Source of the DNA: Hyphomicrobium sp.
Lineage (GTDB): Bacteria; Pseudomonadota; Alphaproteobacteria; Rhizobiales; Hyphomicrobiaceae
Direction of reading: 5' to 3'
Assembly: GCA_022843145.1 (NCBI GenBank)
Contig: JALHOF010000006.1
Location: 1-64,000, forward strand
Length of the DNA: 64,000 nucleotides
Each line of letters starts with the position of its first letter. Positions within the stretch are counted from its first letter, which is position 1. The translations under genes were made by a program, and so were the position numbers. Under the pieces are notes generated by a model. That model searched no databases and was not told where the DNA came from. It was given only the letters and a program-made list of their open reading frames with translations. Shown one piece after another: positions 19,989-29,775 of this stretch.

Positions 19989-22289
19989 TCAGTTGCTCGA
20001 TTGCTTTCCGCCCGCGGGCCCAGCGTCGCTGGCGGAAGGGATCGGCAGCGGCGCGGATGTGTCCGCGCGCGCCCTCGCCAGATCCTCGTGAAGGCGCAAC
20101 GCAGTGGCTTCGTCGCCCAGTCTTGCGCGATAGATTTGGATGTTGGACAGGACTTTGCCGACGTACTCGCGCGTTTCCTCGAACGGGATCCGCTCGATCC
20201 AGTCGATCACGTCAACCTTGGGATCGCGAGGGTCGCCGAACTGACGGATCCACTGCCGCGCGCGGCCCGGTCCGGCGTTGTAGCCGGCGATCGCGAGGAC
20301 ATAGGAGCCTTTGAACTCCTCCATGCGGTCGGCGATGTAGGCGGATGCCAGGGACGTATTGTACGACATGTCGGTCAACAGCCGGGGAATGTCGCATTTG
20401 ATCTTGTAGTCACGGCAGACGTGACGCGCGGTGATCGGCATGACCTGCAGCAGTCCGCGCGCCCCAGCACCAGAAACGATCCGCGTGTTGAACTCACTCT
20501 CCTGCCGCGCGATCCCCAACAGCATTGCCGCTTCCGGAGGTTGGCGCAATGCTGTGTAGGCCGGGAACGGGTGCACCGGATAAGCGTAGATTGTGAGGTT
20601 CTGGCCACGCGCCACGGCACTCTTTGCGATGCGAACGGCGGCTTGCGTATCGCCAAGCGCTTCAGCGAGATGGGCGACCATCGCGACCTCGGCTTCACTG
20701 TCCATCGTCGCGCGGAGCTGATTGAGGAACGCGCGCACGATCGGAAGATCGAGGCCGGATTTGCGTGCAATCACCGCGGCCTTGACCGAGTCGAGACTGT
20801 TGAAGCGGGCAATCTGCGCTTCCGTCGCCATAGCGGGCGGCTTCAAGTTGATGGCCAGGCGGCCGCGCTCGACTTGCAGTCGTGCCAGATGTCCGTGGAA
20901 GGTGTCGGTCTCGGCTGCCGCGCGGCGGTAGGCCTCACGCGCCTTGTCCTTATCGCCCCGTTTGTCGGCCACGCGGCCAAGCCAATACTCCGACTTGGCG
21001 CGGCTGAGCGGACCATCGGCAGCTTTCCGCATGTCGGTGAAGTGGCGCTCGGCCTGCGTAAGATCGTTCATGCGGCGGAATGCCAGCCACCCGGCCATGA
21101 ACGTCTGCTCTTTGATCGGGTTGACCGTCAGCGGCCCCGCATCGCGGACGAGGTCGTAGGCCAATTTTGCATTGCCGGCTTCGAGTGCCTCGTAGGCATT
21201 GGCCTGCCGCTCGTTCCACCAATCGTCGGGACTGACGATGAGCGCGGGATCTGTCGGCGCAGACAGCAGTGCTTTGGCTGCGGCGGTCTGCTGGTTCGAC
21301 CGGCGCAACATCTGGATGCGCGTGAGCGACAAGCCCCAATCCTGCTTGGCGCCATCGGCGTCCGCCGGAAGCGCATCCATGAGTTTCTTCGCATCCGGCG
21401 CGCGGAGGAAAACCGCGACACGAGCCTGCGCCTTCGCTTGCTCAGGCGCGCTCAGTTTCGGGATCAGCCGGCGCACGACCGCGGCGCGTTGCTGCCTTTC
21501 GGTGGTCCACCGGCTCTCGTCCATCAACAGGCGGTCGAACCGCCACTTGTGATCTGCTTCGGTGAGGTACGTTTCGAACTTCGCCAGGAATGCCGCTTCG
21601 AGGCCGGCTGGAACCGCCACCTCACGCCATGTTTTTCGAGCGATAGCCTGAGCCTTGGCTGTGTCGCCGTCGCGTAGGTGTCCACCGGCCAAGGCGGCCC
21701 ACCCGGCCGCCGTGATCGGATCTGACTTGCCAAGGAGTGCGCGGACGCTCGCTAAATCACCTCCTTGCGAAAACACAGCGTCCTCGAGGCGCTGCGTGAT
21801 CAAAGTGCGGTCGGGCCACGTCGGATTAGAGTCCAGAAATGCGCGATAGGCTGCTGGATCGCCGTATCCCGAGCGCAGCTCGTACCAGTCGATGAGCTTG
21901 CGGCCGTGCGGATCGGTGGTCTGTGCTTGAAGGTCATTGGCCTTCTGGAGATTGCGTGCGCCAATGGCTGCGATCGCGTCGCGGATTCGAACGGCGTCCG
22001 CGGTCGAAACATCGGTTGCCCGGGCGGGGGCGATCGCCTTGTCGACAGCAGCGATGTAGGCCGCTTCGCCCGATGTGCCGCCGACTGGCTTCGGGACAGG
22101 CGTTCCCTTCGCCGGCGCGGCAACGGACTGCGTCGCCGGAGCAGCTTTCTGCTCCTGCGATTTACCGGGGCTCGCAGCTGCGATGCGGGGCTGTGAGGTC
22201 TGTTCGGCGGCGTTCGCGTGATCGCCGGCGGCGATGCATGTCGCGGCCGACACGATTACGCCCGCAAGGGCGGTCATGGCTAATGACAT
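19989..22289 (-). CDS. slt: Soluble lytic murein transglycosylase (Slt70 family)
   Basis: A 766-residue periplasmic enzyme. A signal peptide (ALAGVIVSAATCIAAGDHANA) and a low-complexity Ala/Pro region precede a long helical superhelix domain. The C-terminal lysozyme-like SLT domain contains RQESEFNTRIVSGAGARGLL, with the catalytic Glu near residue 598, then LQVMPITA and AGYNAGPGRARQW. It cleaves peptidoglycan between MurNAc and GlcNAc to form anhydro-muropeptides. The start is ATG 22289 (MSLAMTALAG) or 22277; in-frame sequence further upstream runs into dapA on the other strand and is rejected. Diverges from dapA. Confidence 0.92.
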   Translation of the reverse strand: MSLAMTALAGVIVSAATCIAAGDHANAAEQTSQPRIAAASPGKSQEQKAAPATQSVAAPAKGTPVPKPVGGTSGEAAYIAAVDKAIAPARATDVSTADAVRIRDAIAAIGARNLQKANDLQAQTTDPHGRKLIDWYELRSGYGDPAAYRAFLDSNPTWPDRTLITQRLEDAVFSQGGDLASVRALLGKSDPITAAGWAALAGGHLRDGDTAKAQAIARKTWREVAVPAGLEAAFLAKFETYLTEADHKWRFDRLLMDESRWTTERQQRAAVVRRLIPKLSAPEQAKAQARVAVFLRAPDAKKLMDALPADADGAKQDWGLSLTRIQMLRRSNQQTAAAKALLSAPTDPALIVSPDDWWNERQANAYEALEAGNAKLAYDLVRDAGPLTVNPIKEQTFMAGWLAFRRMNDLTQAERHFTDMRKAADGPLSRAKSEYWLGRVADKRGDKDKAREAYRRAAAETDTFHGHLARLQVERGRLAINLKPPAMATEAQIARFNSLDSVKAAVIARKSGLDLPIVRAFLNQLRATMDSEAEVAMVAHLAEALGDTQAAVRIAKSAVARGQNLTIYAYPVHPFPAYTALRQPPEAAMLLGIARQESEFNTRIVSGAGARGLLQVMPITARHVCRDYKIKCDIPRLLTDMSYNTSLASAYIADRMEEFKGSYVLAIAGYNAGPGRARQWIRQFGDPRDPKVDVIDWIERIPFEETREYVGKVLSNIQIYRARLGDEATALRLHEDLARARADTSAPLPIPSASDAGPAGGKQSSN

Positions 22290-22625
22290 CGTCCGATTTC
22301 TCAAAGCAGCCGGCGCAACGCGGTTGTTCTGCTCAGGGCGGCTTGCGGCGGAGCGGACGACGCAATAATGTCCGCCTCCGAGCCGGGCTCCGTGCTTTGA
22401 TCGCTGTCGTTGTCGTTCCATGGGCTTCCTCGATGGACCTGTCGAACAGCCTACCCGGCGGGATGCACGGACGACAAGTTGCTCCGCCAGTCCAGCGACA
22501 GGTGGTGGCGCATTGGGGCGGCAGCAAGACGGCAACTGAAAAACGCCGGCCAAACAACGGATAACGGGTCTGCCTCTCGGGGCGGATGTTCCGGTGCCGT
22601 AGGCGGATGAAACGCTAGAGGTAGC
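22290..22625. other. Divergent spacer between slt and dapA
   Basis: A 336-base region expected to hold promoters for both genes. Short open frames within it have no ribosome-binding site or recognisable family. I see no strong repeat or RNA structure. Confidence 0.5.
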
Positions 22626-23528
22626 ATGTTCAAGGGCTCGTATACGGCACTCATCACGCCGTTCAAGGGTGGCGCGCTCGACGAGGAGGCACTCCGCCGG
22701 ATCGTCAATTGGCAGATCGCCGAGGGCACGCATGGGCTGGTCCCGGTCGGAACGACGGGCGAGAGCCCGACGCTTTCGCATGACGAGCACAAGCGTGTCG
22801 TCGAGATCACGATAGAAACCGCCAAGGGGCGCGTTCCGATCATCGCGGGCGCCGGATCCAATTCGACCGCGGAAGCCATCGATTTTGCTACGCACGCAAA
22901 GAAGGCCGGTGCTGATGCCGTTCTGGTCGTGACGCCCTACTACAACAAGCCGACCCAAGAGGGACTTTATCAGCACTACAAGGCCATCAACGACGCGGTC
23001 GATGTCCCGATCATCATCTACAACATCCCGGGTCGCTCGATCGTCGACATGTCGGTCGCCACGATGGCGCGCCTGTTCGAACTGAAGAACGTCGTCGGCG
23101 TCAAGGATGCGACGGCGAATCTCCAGCGCGTGTCGCAGCAGCGGCTCGCGTGCCGCCAAAAGGGAAAGGCCGAGTTCAATCAGCTTTCCGGCGAGGATGC
23201 GACTGCATTGGGCTTCATGGCGCACGGCGGGCACGGCTGCATTTCCGTGGCCTCCAATGTCGCGCCGCGCCTTTCGGCGGACTTCCAGAATGCGTGTCTC
23301 TCTGGAGATTTTGCCGCAGCGTTGGCTTTGCAGGACCGTCTGATGCCGCTACACGACGTGATGTTCTGCGAGACCAACCCAGGTCCGGTGAAGTATGCCG
23401 CTTCACGCCTCGGGCTGTGCAGCGCCGAGATGCGCCTGCCGATGGTACCTGTGACTGAACCCGCGCGGAAGTTGATCGACGCCGCACTCGAAAAGGTTGG
23501 CCTGGTGGCAGCGAAGGCGGCCGAGTGA
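22626..23528 (+). CDS. dapA: 4-hydroxy-tetrahydrodipicolinate synthase
   Basis: A 300-residue TIM-barrel lyase condensing pyruvate with aspartate semialdehyde, the first committed step to lysine and diaminopimelate. Hallmarks: [10 protein letters not shown], the catalytic Tyr in [17 protein letters not shown], the Schiff-base Lys in [11 protein letters not shown], and [15 protein letters not shown]. Its N-terminus [13 protein letters not shown] is the standard one. The segment around residue 170 has slightly more basic residues than usual ([12 protein letters not shown]). smpB follows 22 bases later. Confidence 0.97.
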   Translation: MFKGSYTALITPFKGGALDEEALRRIVNWQIAEGTHGLVPVGTTGESPTLSHDEHKRVVEITIETAKGRVPIIAGAGSNSTAEAIDFATHAKKAGADAVLVVTPYYNKPTQEGLYQHYKAINDAVDVPIIIYNIPGRSIVDMSVATMARLFELKNVVGVKDATANLQRVSQQRLACRQKGKAEFNQLSGEDATALGFMAHGGHGCISVASNVAPRLSADFQNACLSGDFAAALALQDRLMPLHDVMFCETNPGPVKYAASRLGLCSAEMRLPMVPVTEPARKLIDAALEKVGLVAAKAAE

Positions 23529-23550
23529 CCGGCGAAGGTGGGGCGATGTA

Positions 23551-24027
23551 ATGGCGGCGAAGCAGGACGACGGCCGCAAGGTCGTGGCGGAGAACCGTCG
23601 CGCCCGCCACGAATATTTCATCGTCGAGGACCACGAAGCCGGGATCATGCTGACCGGAACCGAGGTCAAATCGCTGCGTAAAGGCCAATCGAACATCGCC
23701 GAGAGCTACGCGTCGATGGAAGAAGGCGCTTTGTGGCTGATCAACTCCTACATTCCCGAATATCAACAGGCCGGGCGGTTCTTTCAGCATGAGCCGCGAC
23801 GGAAGCGTAAGCTTCTGATGAAGTCGGCGGAGATCAAGAAACTCAAGCAGGCGATCGAACGCAAAGGCATGACGCTGGTGCCGCTTGAGATCTATTTCAA
23901 TGCTCGCGGCATGGCCAAGCTCAAGCTGGCGCTGGCGGAGGGCAAGAAGAACTACGACAAGCGCGAGACCGAGAAGAAGCGCGATTGGAATCGTGAGAAG
24001 GCGCGGTTGATGCGGGATAAGGGATGA
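23551..24027 (+). CDS. smpB: SsrA-binding protein SmpB
   Basis: A 158-residue tmRNA partner in ribosome rescue. Family motifs in order: [42 protein letters not shown] and [20 protein letters not shown], then the basic C-terminal tail [20 protein letters not shown] that enters the decoding centre. The ATG at 23551 begins the conserved [18 protein letters not shown]. Its stop overlaps the next gene by four bases (ATGA). The tmRNA gene itself is not seen in the window. Confidence 0.97.
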   Translation: MAAKQDDGRKVVAENRRARHEYFIVEDHEAGIMLTGTEVKSLRKGQSNIAESYASMEEGALWLINSYIPEYQQAGRFFQHEPRRKRKLLMKSAEIKKLKQAIERKGMTLVPLEIYFNARGMAKLKLALAEGKKNYDKRETEKKRDWNREKARLMRDKG

Positions 24028-24596
24028 TGTCCCCGGCCGGCTCGTCCGCGTCCTGGCCATGGCCTTCGCCTCAGCAAGATCGAGGTGCGTGGCACTTGAC
24101 CGTTGCCTTTCCGATGCCCGACGTTGATCTTGCTTCGACGGCCGGCCAGCCGATCAGCATTGGTGCAAAACGTGGGCTGGCCGTTCTTTTCATCTATCCG
24201 TGGACCGGCGGCCCGGGGCTGAACAATCCGCCCGGCTGGGACGAAATTCCCGGGGCTCATGGATCGACCCCGGAAGCCGAAGGATTCCGCGACATTCACC
24301 CCTGGTTCGCCGATCGGGGCATCGCCGTCCTCGGATTGTCTGGACAGCAGCCGGCGGATCAAAGAGCGTTCGCGCATCGCGTCGGCTTGCCGTTTCCGCT
24401 GCTTTCGGATGCCGGGATGATCTGCGCCGATGCCGCGAACCTGCCGCGTTTCGAGGCGGGCGGCACGGTTTACCTGAAGAGACTGACGCTCGTCCTGTGG
24501 CACGGACGGGTGGTCACGCGCTTCTATCCCGTCCATCCGCCGGACAGCCACGCGTCCGACGTGAGGCGCTGGTTTCAATCCGAGATGGATCTATAG
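24024..24596 (+). CDS. Peroxiredoxin-like thioredoxin-fold protein lacking peroxidatic cysteines
   Basis: A 190-residue AhpC/TSA-like protein translationally coupled to smpB. The fold is recognisable from [62 protein letters not shown] and LPFPLLSD. In the common relatives, the segment after IPGA carries a cysteine pair (G-C-T-P-x-x-C); here both positions are non-cysteine (GSTPEAE). The only cysteine is in MICADAAN. It is therefore probably not a conventional peroxidase. Start ATG 24024 or the adjacent ATG at 24027. Confidence 0.8.
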   Translation: MMSPAGSSASWPWPSPQQDRGAWHLTVAFPMPDVDLASTAGQPISIGAKRGLAVLFIYPWTGGPGLNNPPGWDEIPGAHGSTPEAEGFRDIHPWFADRGIAVLGLSGQQPADQRAFAHRVGLPFPLLSDAGMICADAANLPRFEAGGTVYLKRLTLVLWHGRVVTRFYPVHPPDSHASDVRRWFQSEMDL

Positions 24597-24998
24597 GACG
24601 TCGTTCTCGGCGTCTTCGACGGAGAACCCCATGCGTTCGAGGCCCTCCTCGAGATAGTCCGACAGCTGCGGCAGTCCGATCAGGTATCCGGCGGTTGCAT
24701 TCGTATGCTCGCGGCGTGCGGTCTCCACCGCCTCGTCAAGGTCCTCCGGGTCGAACGTCCCGCGGCCGATCCAGGCCAGCGCTACGAGATGCGCTTGCTC
24801 ATCGTCGTTGAGCGCGTCGATGAAGCCCGTGAACTCGCCGAGCGTGGGATCGCCAGTGAAGTCCTCGAGGATGGCGCCCGGGTCTTCCGCCGCGTCTCCT
24901 TCCTCGGACGTCGCATTCCACGGTCCGACCTTCGCGGCGTACTCGCGCGCCTTTATGATGACGTGGGCGACTTTCTCGGGTGCGATCTCGAGCGGCAT
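24591..24998 (-). CDS. DUF3775 domain-containing protein
   Basis: A 135-residue acidic protein matching the DUF3775 pattern: MPLEIAPEKVAHVIIKAREY, then a variable acidic stretch, then LTGFIDALNDDEQ-like (FTGFIDALNDDEQAHLVALA), WIGRGTFDPEDL and GYLIGLPQLSDYLEEGLE. Its function is unknown. The end overlaps the convergent peroxiredoxin-like gene by six bases. The ATG at 24998 is preceded by CGGGAG. Confidence 0.85.
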   Translation of the reverse strand: MPLEIAPEKVAHVIIKAREYAAKVGPWNATSEEGDAAEDPGAILEDFTGDPTLGEFTGFIDALNDDEQAHLVALAWIGRGTFDPEDLDEAVETARREHTNATAGYLIGLPQLSDYLEEGLERMGFSVEDAENDVL

Positions 24999-25021
24999 GG
25001 CAGGCTCCCGGGCGACCTAGC

Positions 25022-25708
25022 TCAGGATGGCCTGAGGTCCGCGCGTATGGAAGCGAAAACCGCGTGGAACATCTCGGTGGTCAGGCGTCCGGTATTGGTA
25101 TTGTAGCGAGAACAGTGAAAACTATCGAAAAGGGTGAGGCCCGGCTCGATAGCATGGCGGCGGCCGTGTCCGAATGGGTAGCTCGCCGCCTTGTGGCCGA
25201 GCGCCGCGAGTGTCTGATCGTGGGCGATGCGGCCTAGCGCAAGAATGGCGGTAATGCGGGAGAGGGACCGGACGCGCGCGACGAGGAATGGGCGGCAGGT
25301 CCTGATTTCGTCTGGCGTCGGTTTGTTGGCAGGCGGAACACAGCGGACGGCGTTCGTGATCATGCAGTCGTCGAGTTCGAGCCCGTCGTCGGGGCGAGCC
25401 GCGTACTGTCCGTGTGCGAAGCCGAAATGCAGAAGCGTGCTGTAGAGCAGGTCGCCCGCATAGTCGCCGGTGAAGGGCCGGCCTGTTCGGTTCGCACCCT
25501 TGAGGCCTGGAGCTAATCCCACGATCAACAGTCGCGCCGTCGCTGTGCCGAATGACGGGACCGCGCCATTGAACCAATCCGGTTCGGTATCAGCACTTTC
25601 GGCACGAAACTTCGCGAGCCGTGCGCAGCGGCTGCAATCACGCGGAGGCTCGGCGCCGAGCGAATGGTCAGAAACGACGGGTTCGCGCGGCCGGCCGGGC
25701 GACACGGC
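25022..25708 (-). CDS. Family 5-type uracil-DNA glycosylase with Fe-S cysteines
   Basis: A 228-residue DNA repair protein. Motif A is GLAPGLKGANRTGRPFTGD, as in UdgB (family 5) enzymes, and the C-terminal motif is HCSRYNTNTGRLT. Four cysteines in pairs (DCSRCARL near the N-terminus; NAVRCVPP and RTCRPF later) match a [4Fe-4S] site. UdgB removes uracil and other deaminated bases. The GTG at 25708 is chosen: it lies 8 bases after the NYN gene stop with GGAAGAAG upstream; the longer frame would overlap that gene by about 90 bases. Confidence 0.87.
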   Translation of the reverse strand, partial: AVSPGRPREPVVSDHSLGAEPPRDCSRCARLAKFRAESADTEPDWFNGAVPSFGTATARLLIVGLAPGLKGANRTGRPFTGDYAGDLLYSTLLHFGFAHGQYAARPDDGLELDDCMITNAVRCVPPANKPTPDEIRTCRPFLVARVRSLSRITAILALGRIAHDQTLAALGHKAASYPFGHGRRHAIEPGLTLFDSFHCSRYNTNTGRLTTEMFHAVFASIRADLRPS

Positions 25709-25715
25709 GTCCGTC

Positions 25716-26354
25716 TCAGACTTCTTCCGGCAAGTCGTCGTTGTCCTGGAATTGGTCCGGACGCTGCAGCCCTGTGGCGGGACGAGAGGTGCTGTACGTC
25801 CGCGCATCGCGTTGTGGGCGCGAGGTGGGATCCCGGCCGATCAACTGTTCCAGATCCGCGAGATCGATGAACTGATCGGCTTGCCGGCGCAGTTCGTCCG
25901 CGACCATCGGCGGTTGGGTCTGGAGGGTAGATACGACGCTAACCCGCTTCCCCTTCATCTGGAGTGCGGCGACGAGGCTGCGGAAGTCGCCATCGCCCGA
26001 GCACAGCACGACGTGATCGAGGTTGTCCGAGAGACGCATGGCGTCCACGGATAGCTCGATGTCCATATTGCCCTTTATCTTCCGGCGGCCGGAGGAATCC
26101 GTAAACTCCTTCGTCGGCTTGGTGACCATCGTGTAGCCGTTGTAGTCGAGCCAATCGATGAGCGGGCGGATCGACGAGTATTCCTGATCTTCGATCAACG
26201 CCGTGTAGTACAGGGCACGAACCAGATGGCCCTTCTGGCGGAACAGGGCAAGCAACCGCTTGTAGTCGATATCGAAACCGAGAGCTTTTGCGGTGGCGTA
26301 CAGGTTCGCGCCATCGATGAACAGAGCCACGCGCTCGGTCTGATAAAAATGCAT
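25716..26354 (-). CDS. NYN-domain (LabA/DUF88) protein
   Basis: A 212-residue protein with a PIN-like NYN nuclease fold: VALFIDGANLYATAKALG, then KGNMDIELSVDAMR and VVLCSGDGDFRSLVAALQ, which contain the conserved acidic residues of the predicted metal site. The C-terminal 40 residues are low-complexity and polar (DPTSRPQRDARTYSTSRPA). These proteins are thought to act on RNA; the substrate is unknown. It precedes and probably shares a transcript with the glycosylase gene. Confidence 0.9.
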   Translation of the reverse strand: MHFYQTERVALFIDGANLYATAKALGFDIDYKRLLALFRQKGHLVRALYYTALIEDQEYSSIRPLIDWLDYNGYTMVTKPTKEFTDSSGRRKIKGNMDIELSVDAMRLSDNLDHVVLCSGDGDFRSLVAALQMKGKRVSVVSTLQTQPPMVADELRRQADQFIDLADLEQLIGRDPTSRPQRDARTYSTSRPATGLQRPDQFQDNDDLPEEV

Positions 26355-26891
26355 TGCTTCATTCCTGATCGAAAATTGCTTTAGCCGGCGGAAAAGTCTG
26401 CACGAGCGATGGCAATTGGTGGTGACGTTATGATGATGACGGTAGTGACGACGGTACAGATGATTTGGACAAGGCGACCCATTTTCGAGTTCGACAACCT
26501 GATGCCTTGTTCCGTCGTTTACAACGTGAGGTCCACGAATAACAGAATTTAAAATTACTCATGAGTGTCATCATCCTCGTGATTAGCATCATCTTTTGTG
26601 AGATCTAGCTTGTATCGCAATGCGTTAAGACGCATGAGACACTTTGTCGCAACCGTCAGTTACATGACGGCCCTGGGCAATCCTGGGTTCTTGCGCACAG
26701 GGAAGGTATCTGATCGTCGAAAATGCATTTTTGAAACTGCTCGAAAATTGAGCTGTCACCCACCGTCGAGACTGTAACTTGATTGCTTGGTCGCTTCATG
26801 GCACAGAGGGCAATCCAGGGGAGTTGGCGCTTCCGCTGGCGTGAAGTTGTCCCTAAATCACATCGCCGAACTCGAGAGGGTGATCGCACTC
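26355..26891. other. Long AT-richer intergenic region with hairpins; possible ncRNA
   Basis: A 537-base gap, the longest in the window and visibly less GC-rich than its neighbours. It holds two perfect small hairpins, ATGCGT-TAAG-ACGCAT (26620-26635) and CCGTCA-GTTACA-TGACGG (26653-26670), and the palindrome ACTCATGAGT (26557-26566). No convincing coding frame is present on either strand. It must contain the divergent promoters for the NYN gene and rpoZ. A small RNA is possible but no family was recognised. Confidence 0.45.
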
Positions 26892-27329
26892 ATGGCCCGC
26901 GTGACCGTCGAAGATTGTGTCGACAAGGTTCCGAACCGCTTCGAGCTGGTTCTTCTGGCTGCGCATCGCGCGCGGTCGATTGCGAACGGCAGTGCCGTCA
27001 CCATCGATCCCGACAACGACAAAAATCCGGTGATCGCGCTGCGTGAGTTGGCTGAGCGTACCGTTCCGCCGGACGATATGCGCGAGGGTCTTATTCATTC
27101 GATCCAGAAGAACGTCGAGGTCGACGAGCCAGAAGCCGCCGCCGCTCCCGTTCTCACGCACGATCGCCGCAGTCCGATTCTCGGGCGCGACGATCAGACG
27201 AGCGACACCGTGGTCGATCATATGACCGAGGAGCAGCTGTTGCGCGGCCTCGAAAGCATGACGCCGTCCGAGCCCTCGTCGAGTGGCGGCGGCGGACCAC
27301 GTGATCGGGAGCGTGATCGCGGCCGGTGA
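26892..27329 (+). CDS. rpoZ: RNA polymerase omega subunit
   Basis: A 145-residue omega subunit that helps assemble RNA polymerase and takes part in ppGpp binding. The conserved core [30 protein letters not shown] and [11 protein letters not shown] is intact. The C-terminal extension (Asp/Glu-rich, then [17 protein letters not shown]) is typical of alphaproteobacteria. The ATG at 26892 matches the family start. It is followed by the ppGpp synthetase gene rsh, a common pairing. Confidence 0.96.
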   Translation: MARVTVEDCVDKVPNRFELVLLAAHRARSIANGSAVTIDPDNDKNPVIALRELAERTVPPDDMREGLIHSIQKNVEVDEPEAAAAPVLTHDRRSPILGRDDQTSDTVVDHMTEEQLLRGLESMTPSEPSSSGGGGPRDRERDRGR

Positions 27330-27450
27330 ACGGCTCGCGACCTGTCGCGGCATTGTTATTATCCTCGTAGTTTCTAGTCGTCGGCGTACGCGGCCCAGTT
27401 TCCGCCGCGTCGCCGTGTTGCGTGATCCCGGGTGAGGAGTGTGGCGCGTC

Positions 27451-29700
27451 ATGATGCGCCAATATGAGCTGGTCGAGCGGGTTCTGAGCTACGACCCGAC
27501 GGCGGACGAGGCTCTGCTCGACCGCGCTTATGTCTACGCCATGCGAGCACACCGCAATCAAACGCGAGCGTCAGGCGACCCCTACTTCTCTCATCCGTTG
27601 GAAGTCGCCGCGATCCTGACCGAGCTCAAGCTCGACGACGCCACGATCGTCACCGCGCTGCTGCATGACGTGATCGAGGACACCGACGCGACCAAGACTG
27701 AGATAGACCGGTTGTTCGGTGCGGAAATCGGCGGTCTGGTCGATGGCCTAACCAAGATCAAGAAGCTCGACTTGGTTTCCAAGAAGGCCGAGCAGGCCGA
27801 GAACTTCCGCAAACTGTTGATCGCTATTTCGAGCGATATTCGAGTGCTCTTGGTCAAGCTTGCCGACCGTCTGCACAATATGCGGACCCTCGAGCATATG
27901 AAGACCGAGAAGCGTCAACGCATATCGCAGGAGACGCTCGACATCTACGCGCCGCTCGCCGGGCGTATGGGCATGCAGTCGATGCGTGAAGAGCTCGAGG
28001 ATCTGGCGTTCCGCTGGCTGAATCCAGACGCCTATCGCGCGGTCGGCGATAAGCTCGTCGAAATCCGTGCGCGCAATCAGGGGCTGGTCGACGAGATCAC
28101 GATCGCTCTTCAGTCGAAGCTCTCGGAGACTGGCATTACCGCCGAAGTCACGGGCCGCGAGAAGAAGCCGTATTCGATCTGGCGGAAGATGGACAACAAG
28201 CAGATCAGCCTCGAACAGCTGTCCGACATCTATGCCTTCCGCGTCACCGTCCCGACCGTCGCCGATTGCTACCATGCGCTGGGCGTTGCCCACACGAGCT
28301 GGCGGACCGTCCCCGGCCGATTCAAGGATTACATTTCGACGCCGAAGCAGAACAACTATCAGTCGATCCACTCGACGATCGTCGGGCCGCGTCATCAACG
28401 TGTCGAACTTCAAATCCGAACGCAGGAGATGCATCGGGTAGCCGAGTACGGCGTCGCCGCGCATGCCCTCTACAAAGACAAGGAGGCGATGCCGCACACC
28501 CCGCGTTTCGGGTCCACGATGAACACCGCGGACGATCGCGGACCGTATGCCTGGCTGCGGCACATGGTCGAGGCGTTGCTCGTCGGATCCAACCCGGAGG
28601 AATTTCTCGAGCACACCAAGCTCGAGTTGTTTCAGGATCAGGTCTTCTGCTTCACGCCGAAGGGCCGGCTCATTGCTCTGCCGCGGAACGCCACGCCGCT
28701 GGATTTCGCTTATGCCGTGCATACCGACATCGGCAACGCGGCTGTCGGCGCCTATGTCAACGGCCGGCACGTACCGATCGATACAAAGCTGCGCAATGGT
28801 GACGAAGTCGATATTCAGACTTCGAAGTCGCATTCGCCGCCGGCGGCATGGGAGGGCTTCGCTGTCACCGGCCGGGCGCGGTCGGCGATCCGCCGCGCGG
28901 CGCGTGATGGCGTTCGCCGGCAGTATTCGGAGCTGGGCCGACGGTTGCTTTCGGCGGCCTTCGATCGCGTCGCGGCGTCTTATAGCGACGAGAAGCTGAA
29001 GCGGGCGCTACCGCGACTTGCTCAGAAGTCGGTGGACGACGTTCTCGCGGCCGTGGCGCGCAATGAATTGCCGATCAACGACGTGTTGAAGGCCGTGTTG
29101 CCGGGAATCACGCTGCCGGAACCGGTGGTCGTCCAAGCCCGTCCGCGCAACCGCTTCGATCGCGCCCGGGGGCAGGATGGCTGGTTCAATCTCGCCAAGG
29201 GTCTGGGACTGAAGTTCCGGGTCGACACTGATAAGCCCGAGACGGAAGGCCGTTCGAGTGGAATACCGATCCGCGGTTGGAAGAATGACGTCCCGGTGAC
29301 GTTCGAGGAGGGCGGGGCGGTTCCAGGCGATCGAATCGTCGGGGTGCTTACGCCGGGTGAAGGTATCCGCATTTTCCAGATCCACTCTCCGCGTCTCAAG
29401 GAGCACGAGGAGGCGCGCTGGATCGACGTGACATGGGACATCGATCCTGAATTTCCCGAGCGCTTTCCAGCTCATCTCAGGGTCACCGCCCTCAATGAGC
29501 CGGGCACACTCGCCGAGATCGCCAAGGTCATCGGCGAGTCGAACGGAAATATTGATAATCTGCGGATGATGCGGCGGGCGGCCGACTTCACTGAGATGCA
29601 TCTCGAAGTCGAAGTGTGGGATCTCGACCATCTCAACCGGATCATCGCCGGTCTCAAATCCAAGGCATCCGTGTCCGGCGTGGAGCGCTCATTCGGTTGA
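27451..29700 (+). CDS. rsh: Bifunctional (p)ppGpp synthetase/hydrolase (RelA/SpoT)
   Basis: A 749-residue Rsh protein. The N-terminal HD hydrolase domain contains HDVIEDTDAT and KLADRLHNMRTL. The synthetase domain contains YSIWRKM, LSDIYAFRV and RFKDYISTPKQNNYQSIHS. TGS (FTPKGRLIALPRNATPLDFA) and C-terminal ACT (RVTALNEPGTLAEIAKVI) regulatory domains follow. Both catalytic domains look intact, as expected for the usual single alphaproteobacterial Rsh. GGTGAGGAG ends about 11 bases before the ATG at 27451 (MMRQYELVERV); an in-frame GTG at 27439 is too close to it. Confidence 0.96.
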   Translation: MMRQYELVERVLSYDPTADEALLDRAYVYAMRAHRNQTRASGDPYFSHPLEVAAILTELKLDDATIVTALLHDVIEDTDATKTEIDRLFGAEIGGLVDGLTKIKKLDLVSKKAEQAENFRKLLIAISSDIRVLLVKLADRLHNMRTLEHMKTEKRQRISQETLDIYAPLAGRMGMQSMREELEDLAFRWLNPDAYRAVGDKLVEIRARNQGLVDEITIALQSKLSETGITAEVTGREKKPYSIWRKMDNKQISLEQLSDIYAFRVTVPTVADCYHALGVAHTSWRTVPGRFKDYISTPKQNNYQSIHSTIVGPRHQRVELQIRTQEMHRVAEYGVAAHALYKDKEAMPHTPRFGSTMNTADDRGPYAWLRHMVEALLVGSNPEEFLEHTKLELFQDQVFCFTPKGRLIALPRNATPLDFAYAVHTDIGNAAVGAYVNGRHVPIDTKLRNGDEVDIQTSKSHSPPAAWEGFAVTGRARSAIRRAARDGVRRQYSELGRRLLSAAFDRVAASYSDEKLKRALPRLAQKSVDDVLAAVARNELPINDVLKAVLPGITLPEPVVVQARPRNRFDRARGQDGWFNLAKGLGLKFRVDTDKPETEGRSSGIPIRGWKNDVPVTFEEGGAVPGDRIVGVLTPGEGIRIFQIHSPRLKEHEEARWIDVTWDIDPEFPERFPAHLRVTALNEPGTLAEIAKVIGESNGNIDNLRMMRRAADFTEMHLEVEVWDLDHLNRIIAGLKSKASVSGVERSFG

Positions 29701-29775
29701 ACGTCTCGTGCGCGGTGTGGCGATCCAGGATGTGCGTCCTGCACCGTCGAAACGAAGAGCATCAGAACCCGTCGA

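Noticed and set aside
19974-21677. 567-codon open frame on the + strand
   Set aside because: Antisense to the lytic transglycosylase, which has a complete SLT catalytic domain.
22290-23234. N-terminal extension of the lytic transglycosylase across dapA
   Set aside because: The signal peptide begins at ATG 22289; the upstream in-frame sequence is antisense to dapA and not family-like.
25709-25807. ATG start of the uracil-DNA glycosylase at 25807
   Set aside because: It would overlap the NYN gene by about 90 bases and add a non-conserved Arg/Thr/Ser-rich extension; GTG 25708 fits the operon spacing.
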